Source: Helicobacter pylori PMSS1 (lineage in GTDB: Bacteria > Campylobacterota > Campylobacteria > Campylobacterales > Arcobacteraceae). Taken from it: DNA of 64,000 bases. A program made the translations under genes and the position numbers. Each line of letters starts with the position of its first letter. Position 1 is the first letter of the stretch. Under the pieces are notes generated by a model. It was given only the letters and a program-made list of their open reading frames with translations, searched no databases and was not told the origin of the DNA. Shown here piece after piece: positions 38,019-47,793 of this stretch. Location of the stretch: NCBI GenBank assembly GCA_945883785.1, contig CAMCYD010000001.1, positions 62,001 to 126,000 of the forward strand, read 5' to 3'.

Positions 38019-39846
38019 TTAGTTTAATCCCCATTCGAAAATGTTGCCACAATACTTTAAATTCTTTTGGAATTTCAACATTACTATTTTCAAGATTTTT
38101 AATCAATATTTCAAGTCTCTCTAATGCCTCAGGATGTCGTGATGCGGTAAACATTAACTGCTCAAACAACGGTGATTCTGTGTTGAAAACATCAATCTCG
38201 GTGTTTATAGTATTTTTATTATTTCTTTCATGAGCCAGCCACTCATTTTTATCGGCCTCTGGGTTGAGTAACATACGAATATAATTTAAGACCTTTTCGT
38301 TGCTGTCGAGCATCTTTTTTAAAATGCCTTGATAACGAGTATCCCCTCCCTCTAGGTCCAAAGGTACTTGGATTAAAACTTTTTCAACTATTTCTTCTTC
38401 CGCTTGTAACAAGCGAATAGAGATAGGTATAAATGCACTGATCTGTGTCAGCTCCACATTATGCCACTGCATTTGCTCAGTCAATAATTGTTTTGATCCT
38501 GCGATAGCAAGTTGATCGACCTCTACTTGAGCACCAGAGTCTTCAATTTTCTCGAATAGCTTTTTCGAATTTACATCCAGTGTAAGCGTGTAAACTCCTG
38601 TTGGCTCAATAGTGCCTTTCAAAAGCCATTGGGCATCAATTAGCGCAAAGATTATACTTCGAAGCTGAGCACTAGTTTCACTCTTTTCTAGATCATCCAG
38701 TATCTCAAATACATGGTGGACAAACAATCCTCGTCCATCTTCTTTTCCAATCCATTGTTCCTTTAAGCAATCAGGTCCTATTTTGCTACTATTACCGCTA
38801 AATTTCACCATAAACTCCGTGTTTCTCGGATCATTCGATGCATCTCCGAGGGCCGCACTGGTTGCATTAGCTGAGCCTAAATGCCAATCAACCATAGTAC
38901 CTCGTTGTGTGACTATAAGTTTGGCATGTAGATTATGTCGTTTTATTCCCTCCTCTAGCCTCTCCTCACCTTCTACTACATCACTATTAATGGAATAGCA
39001 TTCCCAATCAGCTAACTTCTCTTTACCGATGGCATTTAATTCTTCAGCACGACTTAGTAGTAGTTTTTTACCACCTTTAAGGACTTTAGATCCGAGCCAA
39101 TCTAATGCCTTAATTTGATTGCCAGCATCTTTAATAAAAGGTGAAAGGACCATCATGCTATCAATATTTTTAAAATCTAAAGGAGACTTATATTTTTCAC
39201 TACCTGGCAAGAGCTTCAACCCCCGAGTACCATTTATCATTACCCACTCGATATACGGCAGTTCTTTAGTAAAGCTTTTTTTTGGAAGAAATGTTTTTTC
39301 ATCTTTAAGCAACTCTAGAAAAAAATCTATCCACTTTCTATTTTCATTCTCAAATTGAAGTTCTTTAACGACCTTACCATCAATTGACATTGCAAGATCC
39401 CAACTTCTGTCAAACGTTAGGTTACGTGTTAAAACAATTATTCGATATCTAATTTCATGATTTCTCTTTTTACAGCTTTCAACGTACCTTAATAGCCATA
39501 ACTTAGGATGAAATGATGAAAACTCACCACCACTAGGCACCACAGGACTCAAACAAGGTTCAAGTAGCGTGAATAGATAGTTGTACTCTGGAGGTAGATT
39601 AATCTTACCTTTTTGGTAAAAAACCTTGAGTTTATCCTTTAGACTACTGATAGCTTCAAGCAGTACTAACTTTTCCCCACTTAAGTCACCCTCAAGAGTA
39701 TCTTTAAAGCCCAATGCAACGCTCACGGCGAGTAGTGCATCCAAATCAAGAGAATACGTTGTAGCTATAGCAGCATCAAGTTCAAATCCATCAGGGGCAT
39801 TGAGTTGTTCACCATAATCGAAACGATCTCTTTTTGGCTCAAGCAT
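38011..39846 (-). CDS. Phospholipase D-like (HKD) protein
   Basis: LHAKLIVTQRGTMVDWHLGSANATSAAL single HKD-type motif; 8-nt overlaps with both neighbours. Confidence 0.75.
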   Translation of the reverse strand: MLEPKRDRFDYGEQLNAPDGFELDAAIATTYSLDLDALLAVSVALGFKDTLEGDLSGEKLVLLEAISSLKDKLKVFYQKGKINLPPEYNYLFTLLEPCLSPVVPSGGEFSSFHPKLWLLRYVESCKKRNHEIRYRIIVLTRNLTFDRSWDLAMSIDGKVVKELQFENENRKWIDFFLELLKDEKTFLPKKSFTKELPYIEWVMINGTRGLKLLPGSEKYKSPLDFKNIDSMMVLSPFIKDAGNQIKALDWLGSKVLKGGKKLLLSRAEELNAIGKEKLADWECYSINSDVVEGEERLEEGIKRHNLHAKLIVTQRGTMVDWHLGSANATSAALGDASNDPRNTEFMVKFSGNSSKIGPDCLKEQWIGKEDGRGLFVHHVFEILDDLEKSETSAQLRSIIFALIDAQWLLKGTIEPTGVYTLTLDVNSKKLFEKIEDSGAQVEVDQLAIAGSKQLLTEQMQWHNVELTQISAFIPISIRLLQAEEEIVEKVLIQVPLDLEGGDTRYQGILKKMLDSNEKVLNYIRMLLNPEADKNEWLAHERNNKNTINTEIDVFNTESPLFEQLMFTASRHPEALERLEILIKNLENSNVEIPKEFKVLWQHFRMGIKLNA

Positions 39847-41071
39847 GCCCTAGCCCTTTTTGAATATCTTTTAAAATCTTTCGAACATAATACCAACGAT
39901 AATCTAAACGACGTATACCAACCCATCCCTCTTTGAGAACTTTTTTCCGTAGTAGAGAGCGCTCTTTTTTATTGTCTATGGCTTGTTTTTCTACTAGTTT
40001 ATCTAGCTCATCTTCAGAGGCGTCCTCTCGTATAAGTTTACTCCAAGCCTTGATAAAATTGGTAGTCTTTGCTTTAAATTGTCTTACATGATCTCTCTTT
40101 GCCGCACTTAACCAAATATCATCAGAACGCTGATCGAACAGATTTTTTTGTTTAACTTTTTGTCTCCATTCTTTAAACTCTTGTGTATATTTTTCAACAC
40201 TATTTTCAAAAGCATTTTTTTGAGCAAGTATGATGTTATAACGTATGTGCGGCCCTTCCATAGCAAGACTAAACTCATTAGCTAACTTTATTGTTTCTTT
40301 GCATAATGGCGAAACCTCATTTTCATTAATGAGTAGTAGGGCTAGTGTTTCTATTGAGCTATACTCTTCTTCTAATGCCCTATTTAAAAGATCATGTTTA
40401 AGAAGTTGGGAGGGTATAGTGTCCTCAATATAAGTTGAAAATGTTATGTAGTCAACTAAAAACTGAGCTTCATTTTTAGTAAGTTCAATCGAAAGATCAG
40501 CCAGCCAGTCCTCATTAAAATCAGGAAGTTCTACACTTCTTTTCAGTCTATAGTGTCCGTCATCATCATCTCCTTCATCATGCTGCTCAGAGGAGATATG
40601 GGCAGGAGTCTCTTTTTCATAAGCTCTACAAAACTCATATAGCGAAAGATTTTCTTTGATAATCCCAAATTTACGAAATGCATTCCAGTAAACAGAAGAT
40701 GGTCTTCTTGATACTCCGTTTTTATCGATCATCGTACTCCCAATAATCCCCTCTTCGTTAGTTCCATGTTTCTCTACTAATCGCTTGGCAACATCATCTT
40801 CATGTTCTTTCAAATACTTTTCTAATGGTTTTCGTTTTTTTTCAGATGCAGTCAATAGATGATAATCACGAAAAATTCGAGGAACAGTAATAAGGTATTT
40901 TGCACGAGTCTGGATTGTGGAAAAACCAGGGAAAAGTAGATTGGCGAAAGCATCTCTAATTTGACCAACTCCTAATTCATCAAGGGTACCTGGTTCTTTT
41001 AGCATTGCTAATATCTTTGAAACCTGCTCCCTATCAGTTGAAGAGAAATCCACCCAGCCTAATGAACTCAT
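39839..41071 (-). CDS. DUF6361-like protein
   Basis: N-term MSSLGWVDFSSTDREQVSKILAMLKEPGTLDELGVGQIRDAFANLLFPGFSTIQTRAKY as recalled for DUF6361. Confidence 0.6.
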   Translation of the reverse strand: MSSLGWVDFSSTDREQVSKILAMLKEPGTLDELGVGQIRDAFANLLFPGFSTIQTRAKYLITVPRIFRDYHLLTASEKKRKPLEKYLKEHEDDVAKRLVEKHGTNEEGIIGSTMIDKNGVSRRPSSVYWNAFRKFGIIKENLSLYEFCRAYEKETPAHISSEQHDEGDDDDGHYRLKRSVELPDFNEDWLADLSIELTKNEAQFLVDYITFSTYIEDTIPSQLLKHDLLNRALEEEYSSIETLALLLINENEVSPLCKETIKLANEFSLAMEGPHIRYNIILAQKNAFENSVEKYTQEFKEWRQKVKQKNLFDQRSDDIWLSAAKRDHVRQFKAKTTNFIKAWSKLIREDASEDELDKLVEKQAIDNKKERSLLRKKVLKEGWVGIRRLDYRWYYVRKILKDIQKGLGHA

Positions 41072-41298
41072 TTTATCTTCTCAATAATCATATCAATTGA
41101 TTTCACTATATATCTAGTATGTTTATTAAAATTGTAGCTTTTCTTGAAAAGAACTAAATTAGTACCACCAACATTTACACTACTATCAAAGAGAAAACCA
41201 TCATAGCCTTTAGACCAAACATACGCAGACATGATTTGAGTAGGAATGTATTCTAATAACCGGAATGCCCCCACTAGCATAGACATTTTTTTATTCAA
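41068..41298 (-). CDS. Mini-ORF resembling the C-terminal part of a RES domain
   Basis: YIPTQIMSAYVWSKGYDGFLFDSSVNVGGTNLVLF; overlaps both flanking genes (4 and 8 nt). Confidence 0.5.
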   Translation of the reverse strand: MNKKMSMLVGAFRLLEYIPTQIMSAYVWSKGYDGFLFDSSVNVGGTNLVLFKKSYNFNKHTRYIVKSIDMIIEKIK

Positions 41299-44200
41299 TT
41301 CTTATATCCTCCACCCAGGACTTAAACTGCTCTAATGTTTTTTCATGACGTCGCTTTAGCTTGAAGATATTACAAATATAATCAACGGGATCTTTGGGCG
41401 ATTTTTCCATTGCTAACCGAGCCAGTCCCTTAGCTTCAGGATAAGGAATTTCAGTCCAGTCACGATCATTACCCCAAGGATTGAGTCCTCGCCAATCCAT
41501 TTCTTGAACAATCTCTGTAGGATGTGACCAAACTACCGGCTGATTAATTCCATCACTTTTTAAACCAGCCCAAGGCTCTATCAGCTCAGTAAGATGATCG
41601 AGTTGTTTTTTACTTGTCCGTGATAAACCATGAAGATTTGCAATATCCAGTGCCAACTCATGAAGTGTAATACCATTTTTCTCAGCAAGTATATTTTTCG
41701 CTATATCAACAAGAATTGATTTATAACTATTATCGAAATATCGTGAATGATTATATTCCGGTGTAATTGTATCTTCCGAGTCCTTTGTGATGTTAATATT
41801 TAACAGATTACTGTCTACACTGATGCCTTCATCTCTATCATCAAAACTAGTAAGTTCTATGATTTCCACAGGGATAAATTGTTTTTGTTGCTTTAATTCT
41901 AGGTTGTTTCTATCTTCTGTAAGAATCACATTTAATTTATTGTCTATCTTAGCAATTGCTTCTTCCTGATCTTGGAAATAATCTGTAGACCATAGACGAA
42001 TCAAACGCCAACCAAGATTTTCCAGAATTACATGTCGAACTCGATCACGATCTCTAGCCGATGGGGAACCATGATAAGTAGCACCATCACACTCAACACC
42101 AGCTAAGAATACTCCTGGATGATCAGGATGAATAATACCAAGATCGACCCTGAACTTACTTACGCCAATTTGTGTCTGAACTTTCCATCCTTTCTCTCTT
42201 AATGCCCAAGCAACTGCTTGCTCGAAATCACTATCAAATTGATCCACTCCATAAGCGGCTGTAGACTGCTCAGCCAAAGCTATTGGCCCTTTCTCTGCAT
42301 ACTCCAAATAATGTTTAAGATGCTCAACAGCCAATGCTGAAGTACGGCTTAGATCAATCATCAATGAATCGAAACTTGAAAATAATAACACTTCACTTGT
42401 AGCTCTGGTAATAGCAACATTTAATCTGCGCTCTCCCCCTGATTTATTTAGTGGCCCAAAGTTCATACTCATGGTGCAGCCATTTGTTTCTGTCGGCCCG
42501 TAACCTAAGCTTAAAATTATTATATCACGTTCATCACCCTGTACAGACTCAAGATTTTTGACAAATACTCCATCATAAGTATCTGTAGACTGAAAATATG
42601 GTTCAATGTTAGGGTATTTTCTACGTGCATCATCCAACAAATCTTCAATTGTTTTCTGCTGCTCTGAGTTTAATGTGACTACACCTATACTTTGACGACT
42701 ACTCACTGAATCTGTAAGACGTCTAACAATCTCATTAACTACCGCAGCAGCTTCAATTGGATTATTTCGTCCTTTTCCCTTAGAATAAACGCCATTTACT
42801 CTATGTAGAGTAACGGCAGATGCTTTAGTATCCGAGGAAGGATATGTTATAAGTGAATTTTCATAATACTTACTATTGGAGAAAGCAATCAAAGTTTCAT
42901 GCCTACTTCGATAGTGTCCTTTCAACCTAAGATGAGGCAATCGTGCCGCCAGTGCCTGGTCTAGAATTGACTCTAGGTCTTCTTCATCTGGATCATCAAC
43001 ATCTACAGCTCCGCTAAAAAAACTAGTTGGAGGCATTTGCTTTGGATCGCCTACAACGATTACATTTCTTCCTCTTGCGATTGCACCAACAGAGTCCCAT
43101 GTTGTCATCTGAGAGGCCTCATCAAAGACGACTAAGTCAAACCCATTGAAGTCAGAGGGTAGAAACTGTGCAACAGACAATGGGGACATCATCATACATG
43201 GACATAAATCTAGTAATCGCTCTCCCATTTCACTAAATAACAATCGTACAGGTTTATGTCGAATTTTTTTCTGGAGCTCCTTGGCTAATACACCAAATTC
43301 TTTTGGACTATCCTTAGCAAATGGATCAGGAACTTTTTGTGCGGCAATAGCAGCAACATAGGCACTAGTGGTATGAGCTACCTCCGCATCTAACTCTCTA
43401 AATTCATGAATTAACTGCTCATGAGATGACGCTTTAAACAAACGTAGGTCATCACTTGCATCTATCAGCTGTGGAGCTAACCATCGACAGAAAGCCGTTA
43501 AGACTTGATCTTCAGCGTCATCAGGCAAGATAGTTCGAGCCTCCAACCCTTGCACTAACTTGTCAAGCTGATAAGTTTCTAGCTCCTCTTTCGCCGCAAG
43601 CCACTCGCTCCAAGCTTTAAATTTTGACGCACTTGCTATTAGCTCATTTATTACAGGAATGACAGCTTCAAAAGAAGAATTTTTATCGAAGCGTAATTCT
43701 AGCTTTTCAGCTTCACTAGCTATTGTAATATAAGCTTCCCAATATTGTTTAAACTCGTTTTTATGAACAACTACCTTCGAGCTACCGAGAAAATCACGGC
43801 CGTCAACAAGCTTGGATTTAACTGCAGTAAGAATTATAGAAGGATCATCAGTCAGGTTTATAGCTTCTGTCAGTGCCTTATAGGCTGCCTTCCCCTTTAC
43901 TGCCACTGCACTTAAGCTTTCTGCGGTTGTATCCCAACCATGCCATATTTTATCTTCTTCAAATGGTGCCACTAATAGAAATATTGCCTCTTTCAAATCA
44001 GCAGCCTTTTCTATAGCAGTCAATACACTCATGTCTTTGAATTTTTCATAACCTAATTTTTTAGCCGCAGAATTAATTCTTATTGTTGCAAAGAAGCGTT
44101 TAAACCAGCTTTCTTTTGCTCCATTGTAAATGTTTACCCATTCAGTAATAGGGCTTTTAGCTAGAACTTCTACTGAAATGTTATGACCAATATTGTTAAG

Positions 44201-47110
44201 ACTCTGTTCAAACTCTCCCTTTGCTAGTGTCAATTTGTCAAGACTATCTAATAAATCCATAGCCCCTTTAGAAACAACGTAGCTTAGGGAATTATATTGA
44301 GCAGATGTGATCAACTCAGCCAGAGCATTTACACGCACAACATTACCAATAGTTTTTTCTTTTATATCAACATTGAATTTAGATGCTAAGATTTCGGCAC
44401 TAGGATAAAGATCATTAAGTACCGATTTATACCGATTCAGACAATCAATCACTTGGCTCTGCCAAGCATTAGACCAACTTCTAGCATTGAGTATCCTGAA
44501 CTGAGTAGGATTAAGATGAGATATATCATTATACGCTAACGCAGCTAATTTAACTGCCTTAAGCATCTTATCAAGCTTTTCAGCTGAATCAACAGGGGCT
44601 GACTCGAAACCTAATGACCAACCTAAGGATAAAGAATGTTTATCTTGATAAAGAACATCACGAGCTATAGCATCACGTGCAGACAAGTCAAAAATAGATT
44701 TCTTATGTAAAGCTTGTACAAAACCGTTAAGACGATCACGCTTATCTTTTAACGTTTTAACTGAATCAATCCAACCAGAACTCTGTGCCTCATTACGCCT
44801 TACGGTTGCTACTCTAAGCTGCTCAAGAACAGCTTTCTTATTTGCTTTATTACTGTGAAGCTCCAAACATAAGTGATCAAGTCCAACTTTTTCCATGCGT
44901 CGGTAAACAACATGAAGTGCAGCCATTTTCTCAGCTACAAACAGCACTTTTCTGCCAAGCGCTAAGTTATGGCAAATGATATTGGCGATTGTTTCAGATT
45001 TTCCTGTGCCTGGTGGCCCTTCTAGCACAAAATCCTGTGGTCTCCCTGAGGCTTCTACTGCTACAAGTTGTGAACTATCGCAGTTTAGTGGTGTAAATAC
45101 ATTTTCTAGATCAATCTTTTCATCTACTTCATCATGCAATACAAAACCGCTATCCTGAATGTACGCATCATTTGGATAGTCAATTAAGTGCTTAACAAAA
45201 GGATTTTCCTTTAAATCGTCAATTCTATCTTTAAGGTCCTTCCACATTAAATATTTGGCAAAGGAAAAAGATGCAAGAATCATATCTTCAACTACCTCAA
45301 AGCCTGGTTCATCCGCTATGGCAGCACGGACAGTATTCCAGATTAGATTAACATCAATACCAGACTCGTCTTCAGGTAAAGACTCACGAAATCGATTAAG
45401 ATCTATGCTATGCTCCGTATATAGAAACTCAATTAGTGTCATATTAAATATCGGGCTTTCGTCAGGAAGTTGACGAATTTTAATCGAAGCTCGCGCGCTG
45501 CTTCTGGTAAGTTCAGCTGGTATTAAAATAAGAGGGGCACGGTAGGAACGATCATCTTCTGGGTTTTCCTTCCAGCGCAACATCCCTAAAGCAAGGTATA
45601 ATGTATTTGAACCTCCTTCTTCGAGATCGTTTTTAGCCTTTCTCAAAAGATTTATTGCATTCTGCTCGAGCTTCTTCTTGGGCATATTCGCTAGAAGAAC
45701 ATTCTTATTTAATTGGTCTAATGCGTACTCTTTATGAATATCTGAGCCAACTTGTAGCCTAAAGGATTCTTCACTTCTCTCATTATCATTTAACGGACTT
45801 TCTTCTGCGGATAGGAACCTAAATGACATACCAGCAGCCAAACTATCTTCCATAGACCCTATATCTGGGCAGTATAGCTTTATTGCTACAGCTCGGTCTT
45901 TTAATGCTAATAGTGAATTGCGCTTAGTTAAATCCAATAGCTTTCGTTGCCATGTATCAATACGTGTTTCAGCCGTTTCAGCAACAACTTGTTCATCTGC
46001 TTTTACTGGTGGCAACGGAGGAATGACAAGTAAACTTAGTTCGCACTCTGAATCAGAGGTTTTCTCTTCGGGTTTTTCTTCAACTGTAAAGATTGGTCTA
46101 ATCTTACGAGCTCTTGCCTGCTTTATATCAATAATATAGACAAAATTATCTTCTTTGTCTTCACTAATAAGGTCTCTAGCATAAGCTTTTGCTTGTTCAA
46201 AGGTTACAGGAGCTTCATTGGTGACTAATGTACTTTCAAATAATACAAGATCACGTGCATCCATGCGCTTTCGAAGATCCATTGGATCATCATTTGTCAA
46301 CACAGGGAAACGCTCATCTATTAGCCAAACACCAACAAATGCGTGATCTTTACCCAATGCAATAACTGGATTAAGGCCCATTAATTCAATACAACTGGCA
46401 AATAGAAGTGATGTATCAAGACAAGCACCTATTTTAGAAGCACTAATATCAGAAGCTAATCGTATACGCTGTCCTTGCCGAGCAAAGTCTTGAGGTGGAG
46501 TAACATATGCAATACGTTGGGAAAAAATAACATTCCAAAGTGCAGCTACCATTAAATATGGTTTTTCACGTGTGTTGGACTGATAACCATCAGCACTTCT
46601 TCCATGTCCATTCTTTTCAAGAACTTCTGTTACTTGCTTAACTAAAGATTCAACATAAACACCATTGGGTTTTACAAATGCAGCCAAAAGATCAGGTTGA
46701 CGACTCTCTCCACCCCAAAAGTTTGCAGGAAGAATCGCAATAGAGATTTCCTTTTTCGCTAGTATTGGATCAGGATTATTCTGCACATTAACCGTAAAAG
46801 TTACTGAAACCCTTATTTCCTCGGTTAAATTGAAGAGAAAATTGTGTGGAATATTAAAAGCCCTCTGCTGTAGTGAAATAACCTGTCCTGGTCGAATTTC
46901 ATCTATAACCCATTCTTCCGAGGTAAAGAGCTCTGGCTCAGATATTAATTTAACAACGAGCTGGCTTAACGGACTATAATCTTCTAATAATTTACCTTCT
47001 ACCGTCGGATAGCTTAAAGTCAAATGCCGAAACAAAGGATAAGCATTTTGTTGAGCTACCAAAGAAAAAGTAGCAAGATGTTCAACTTTTAGTTTTAGTG
47101 GCGATTCCAT
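41291..47110 (-). CDS. Giant DUF4011-AAA_11/12 helicase with C-terminal DUF3320/MTES_1575 nuclease-like domain
   Basis: RKLLDLTKRNSLLALKDRA (DUF4011), VLEGPPGTGKSETIANII, VVFDEASQMTTWD, KFRVDLGIIHPDHPGVFLAGVECDGATYHGSPSARDRDRVR...GWRLIRLWSTDYF. Confidence 0.85.
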   Translation of the reverse strand: MESPLKLKVEHLATFSLVAQQNAYPLFRHLTLSYPTVEGKLLEDYSPLSQLVVKLISEPELFTSEEWVIDEIRPGQVISLQQRAFNIPHNFLFNLTEEIRVSVTFTVNVQNNPDPILAKKEISIAILPANFWGGESRQPDLLAAFVKPNGVYVESLVKQVTEVLEKNGHGRSADGYQSNTREKPYLMVAALWNVIFSQRIAYVTPPQDFARQGQRIRLASDISASKIGACLDTSLLFASCIELMGLNPVIALGKDHAFVGVWLIDERFPVLTNDDPMDLRKRMDARDLVLFESTLVTNEAPVTFEQAKAYARDLISEDKEDNFVYIIDIKQARARKIRPIFTVEEKPEEKTSDSECELSLLVIPPLPPVKADEQVVAETAETRIDTWQRKLLDLTKRNSLLALKDRAVAIKLYCPDIGSMEDSLAAGMSFRFLSAEESPLNDNERSEESFRLQVGSDIHKEYALDQLNKNVLLANMPKKKLEQNAINLLRKAKNDLEEGGSNTLYLALGMLRWKENPEDDRSYRAPLILIPAELTRSSARASIKIRQLPDESPIFNMTLIEFLYTEHSIDLNRFRESLPEDESGIDVNLIWNTVRAAIADEPGFEVVEDMILASFSFAKYLMWKDLKDRIDDLKENPFVKHLIDYPNDAYIQDSGFVLHDEVDEKIDLENVFTPLNCDSSQLVAVEASGRPQDFVLEGPPGTGKSETIANIICHNLALGRKVLFVAEKMAALHVVYRRMEKVGLDHLCLELHSNKANKKAVLEQLRVATVRRNEAQSSGWIDSVKTLKDKRDRLNGFVQALHKKSIFDLSARDAIARDVLYQDKHSLSLGWSLGFESAPVDSAEKLDKMLKAVKLAALAYNDISHLNPTQFRILNARSWSNAWQSQVIDCLNRYKSVLNDLYPSAEILASKFNVDIKEKTIGNVVRVNALAELITSAQYNSLSYVVSKGAMDLLDSLDKLTLAKGEFEQSLNNIGHNISVEVLAKSPITEWVNIYNGAKESWFKRFFATIRINSAAKKLGYEKFKDMSVLTAIEKAADLKEAIFLLVAPFEEDKIWHGWDTTAESLSAVAVKGKAAYKALTEAINLTDDPSIILTAVKSKLVDGRDFLGSSKVVVHKNEFKQYWEAYITIASEAEKLELRFDKNSSFEAVIPVINELIASASKFKAWSEWLAAKEELETYQLDKLVQGLEARTILPDDAEDQVLTAFCRWLAPQLIDASDDLRLFKASSHEQLIHEFRELDAEVAHTTSAYVAAIAAQKVPDPFAKDSPKEFGVLAKELQKKIRHKPVRLLFSEMGERLLDLCPCMMMSPLSVAQFLPSDFNGFDLVVFDEASQMTTWDSVGAIARGRNVIVVGDPKQMPPTSFFSGAVDVDDPDEEDLESILDQALAARLPHLRLKGHYRSRHETLIAFSNSKYYENSLITYPSSDTKASAVTLHRVNGVYSKGKGRNNPIEAAAVVNEIVRRLTDSVSSRQSIGVVTLNSEQQKTIEDLLDDARRKYPNIEPYFQSTDTYDGVFVKNLESVQGDERDIIILSLGYGPTETNGCTMSMNFGPLNKSGGERRLNVAITRATSEVLLFSSFDSLMIDLSRTSALAVEHLKHYLEYAEKGPIALAEQSTAAYGVDQFDSDFEQAVAWALREKGWKVQTQIGVSKFRVDLGIIHPDHPGVFLAGVECDGATYHGSPSARDRDRVRHVILENLGWRLIRLWSTDYFQDQEEAIAKIDNKLNVILTEDRNNLELKQQKQFIPVEIIELTSFDDRDEGISVDSNLLNINITKDSEDTITPEYNHSRYFDNSYKSILVDIAKNILAEKNGITLHELALDIANLHGLSRTSKKQLDHLTELIEPWAGLKSDGINQPVVWSHPTEIVQEMDWRGLNPWGNDRDWTEIPYPEAKGLARLAMEKSPKDPVDYICNIFKLKRRHEKTLEQFKSWVEDIRIE

Positions 47111-47166
47111 TTTTACTCCATATTCCTATTTTCTGATTACTACATTATAAGGCTATCTGAACAACT

Positions 47167-47184
47167 TATAACAGTTTTGTTATA
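47167..47184. promoter_or_regulatory. Perfect palindrome upstream of helicase operon
   Basis: TATAACA-GTTT-TGTTATA, 17 bp upstream (minus strand) of TATAAT at 47144-47149. Confidence 0.5.
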
Positions 47185-47793
47185 TTTTAAACTTTTACTG
47201 TATGGTCACCAATCGTACGAAGATAATGATATATTATTTAAAAGTAATCAAATGGAATTAGAAGCATGCTCCTTTTTAAAAGCTTACTAAACAACATAAA
47301 TATGAAATTTCATTTATATGTCTCTGAATAATTCCAACCGTGCTACTCTTCCTTCGATTATTCTACCTAAAAATACATACTCATTTACGCACTTTCTAAG
47401 TATGAGAAATTACGTTTATTTTACTTATTATCCAATAATTTCTTAATTTCTAAACATTTTACAAAATAAACCTTAATTATATAATTAAATAAACTTTAAG
47501 AATAATTACATTTTTATTACAATTAACCTAGGAAAGTAGTAAAGAAGAAAAAATATAACGATACTTCTTTTTAATGTCTGCAATTTTAGAAATACTCATA
47601 TTTTCAATCAATAGATTAATACTCTCTTTTGTGCTACTAAAATCAGAGTTAGCATCTTGCTCTTGCCATCTCTCCAAACTCTCAATTCTATCTTTGAAAA
47701 AGCCAACGATAGTTTTAAAGATAAAGTTATTATAAGCTTGTGATTCAGGGCTATTATCATTTTTAAGACTGATATTACCGCTAACTACAATTC

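Noticed and set aside
36982-46139. Plus-strand short ORFs antisense to the helicase operon (e.g. 36982, 38783, 43146, 45918)
   Set aside because: Ser/Leu-rich shadow frames of long conserved minus-strand genes without promoters or ribosome-binding sites.
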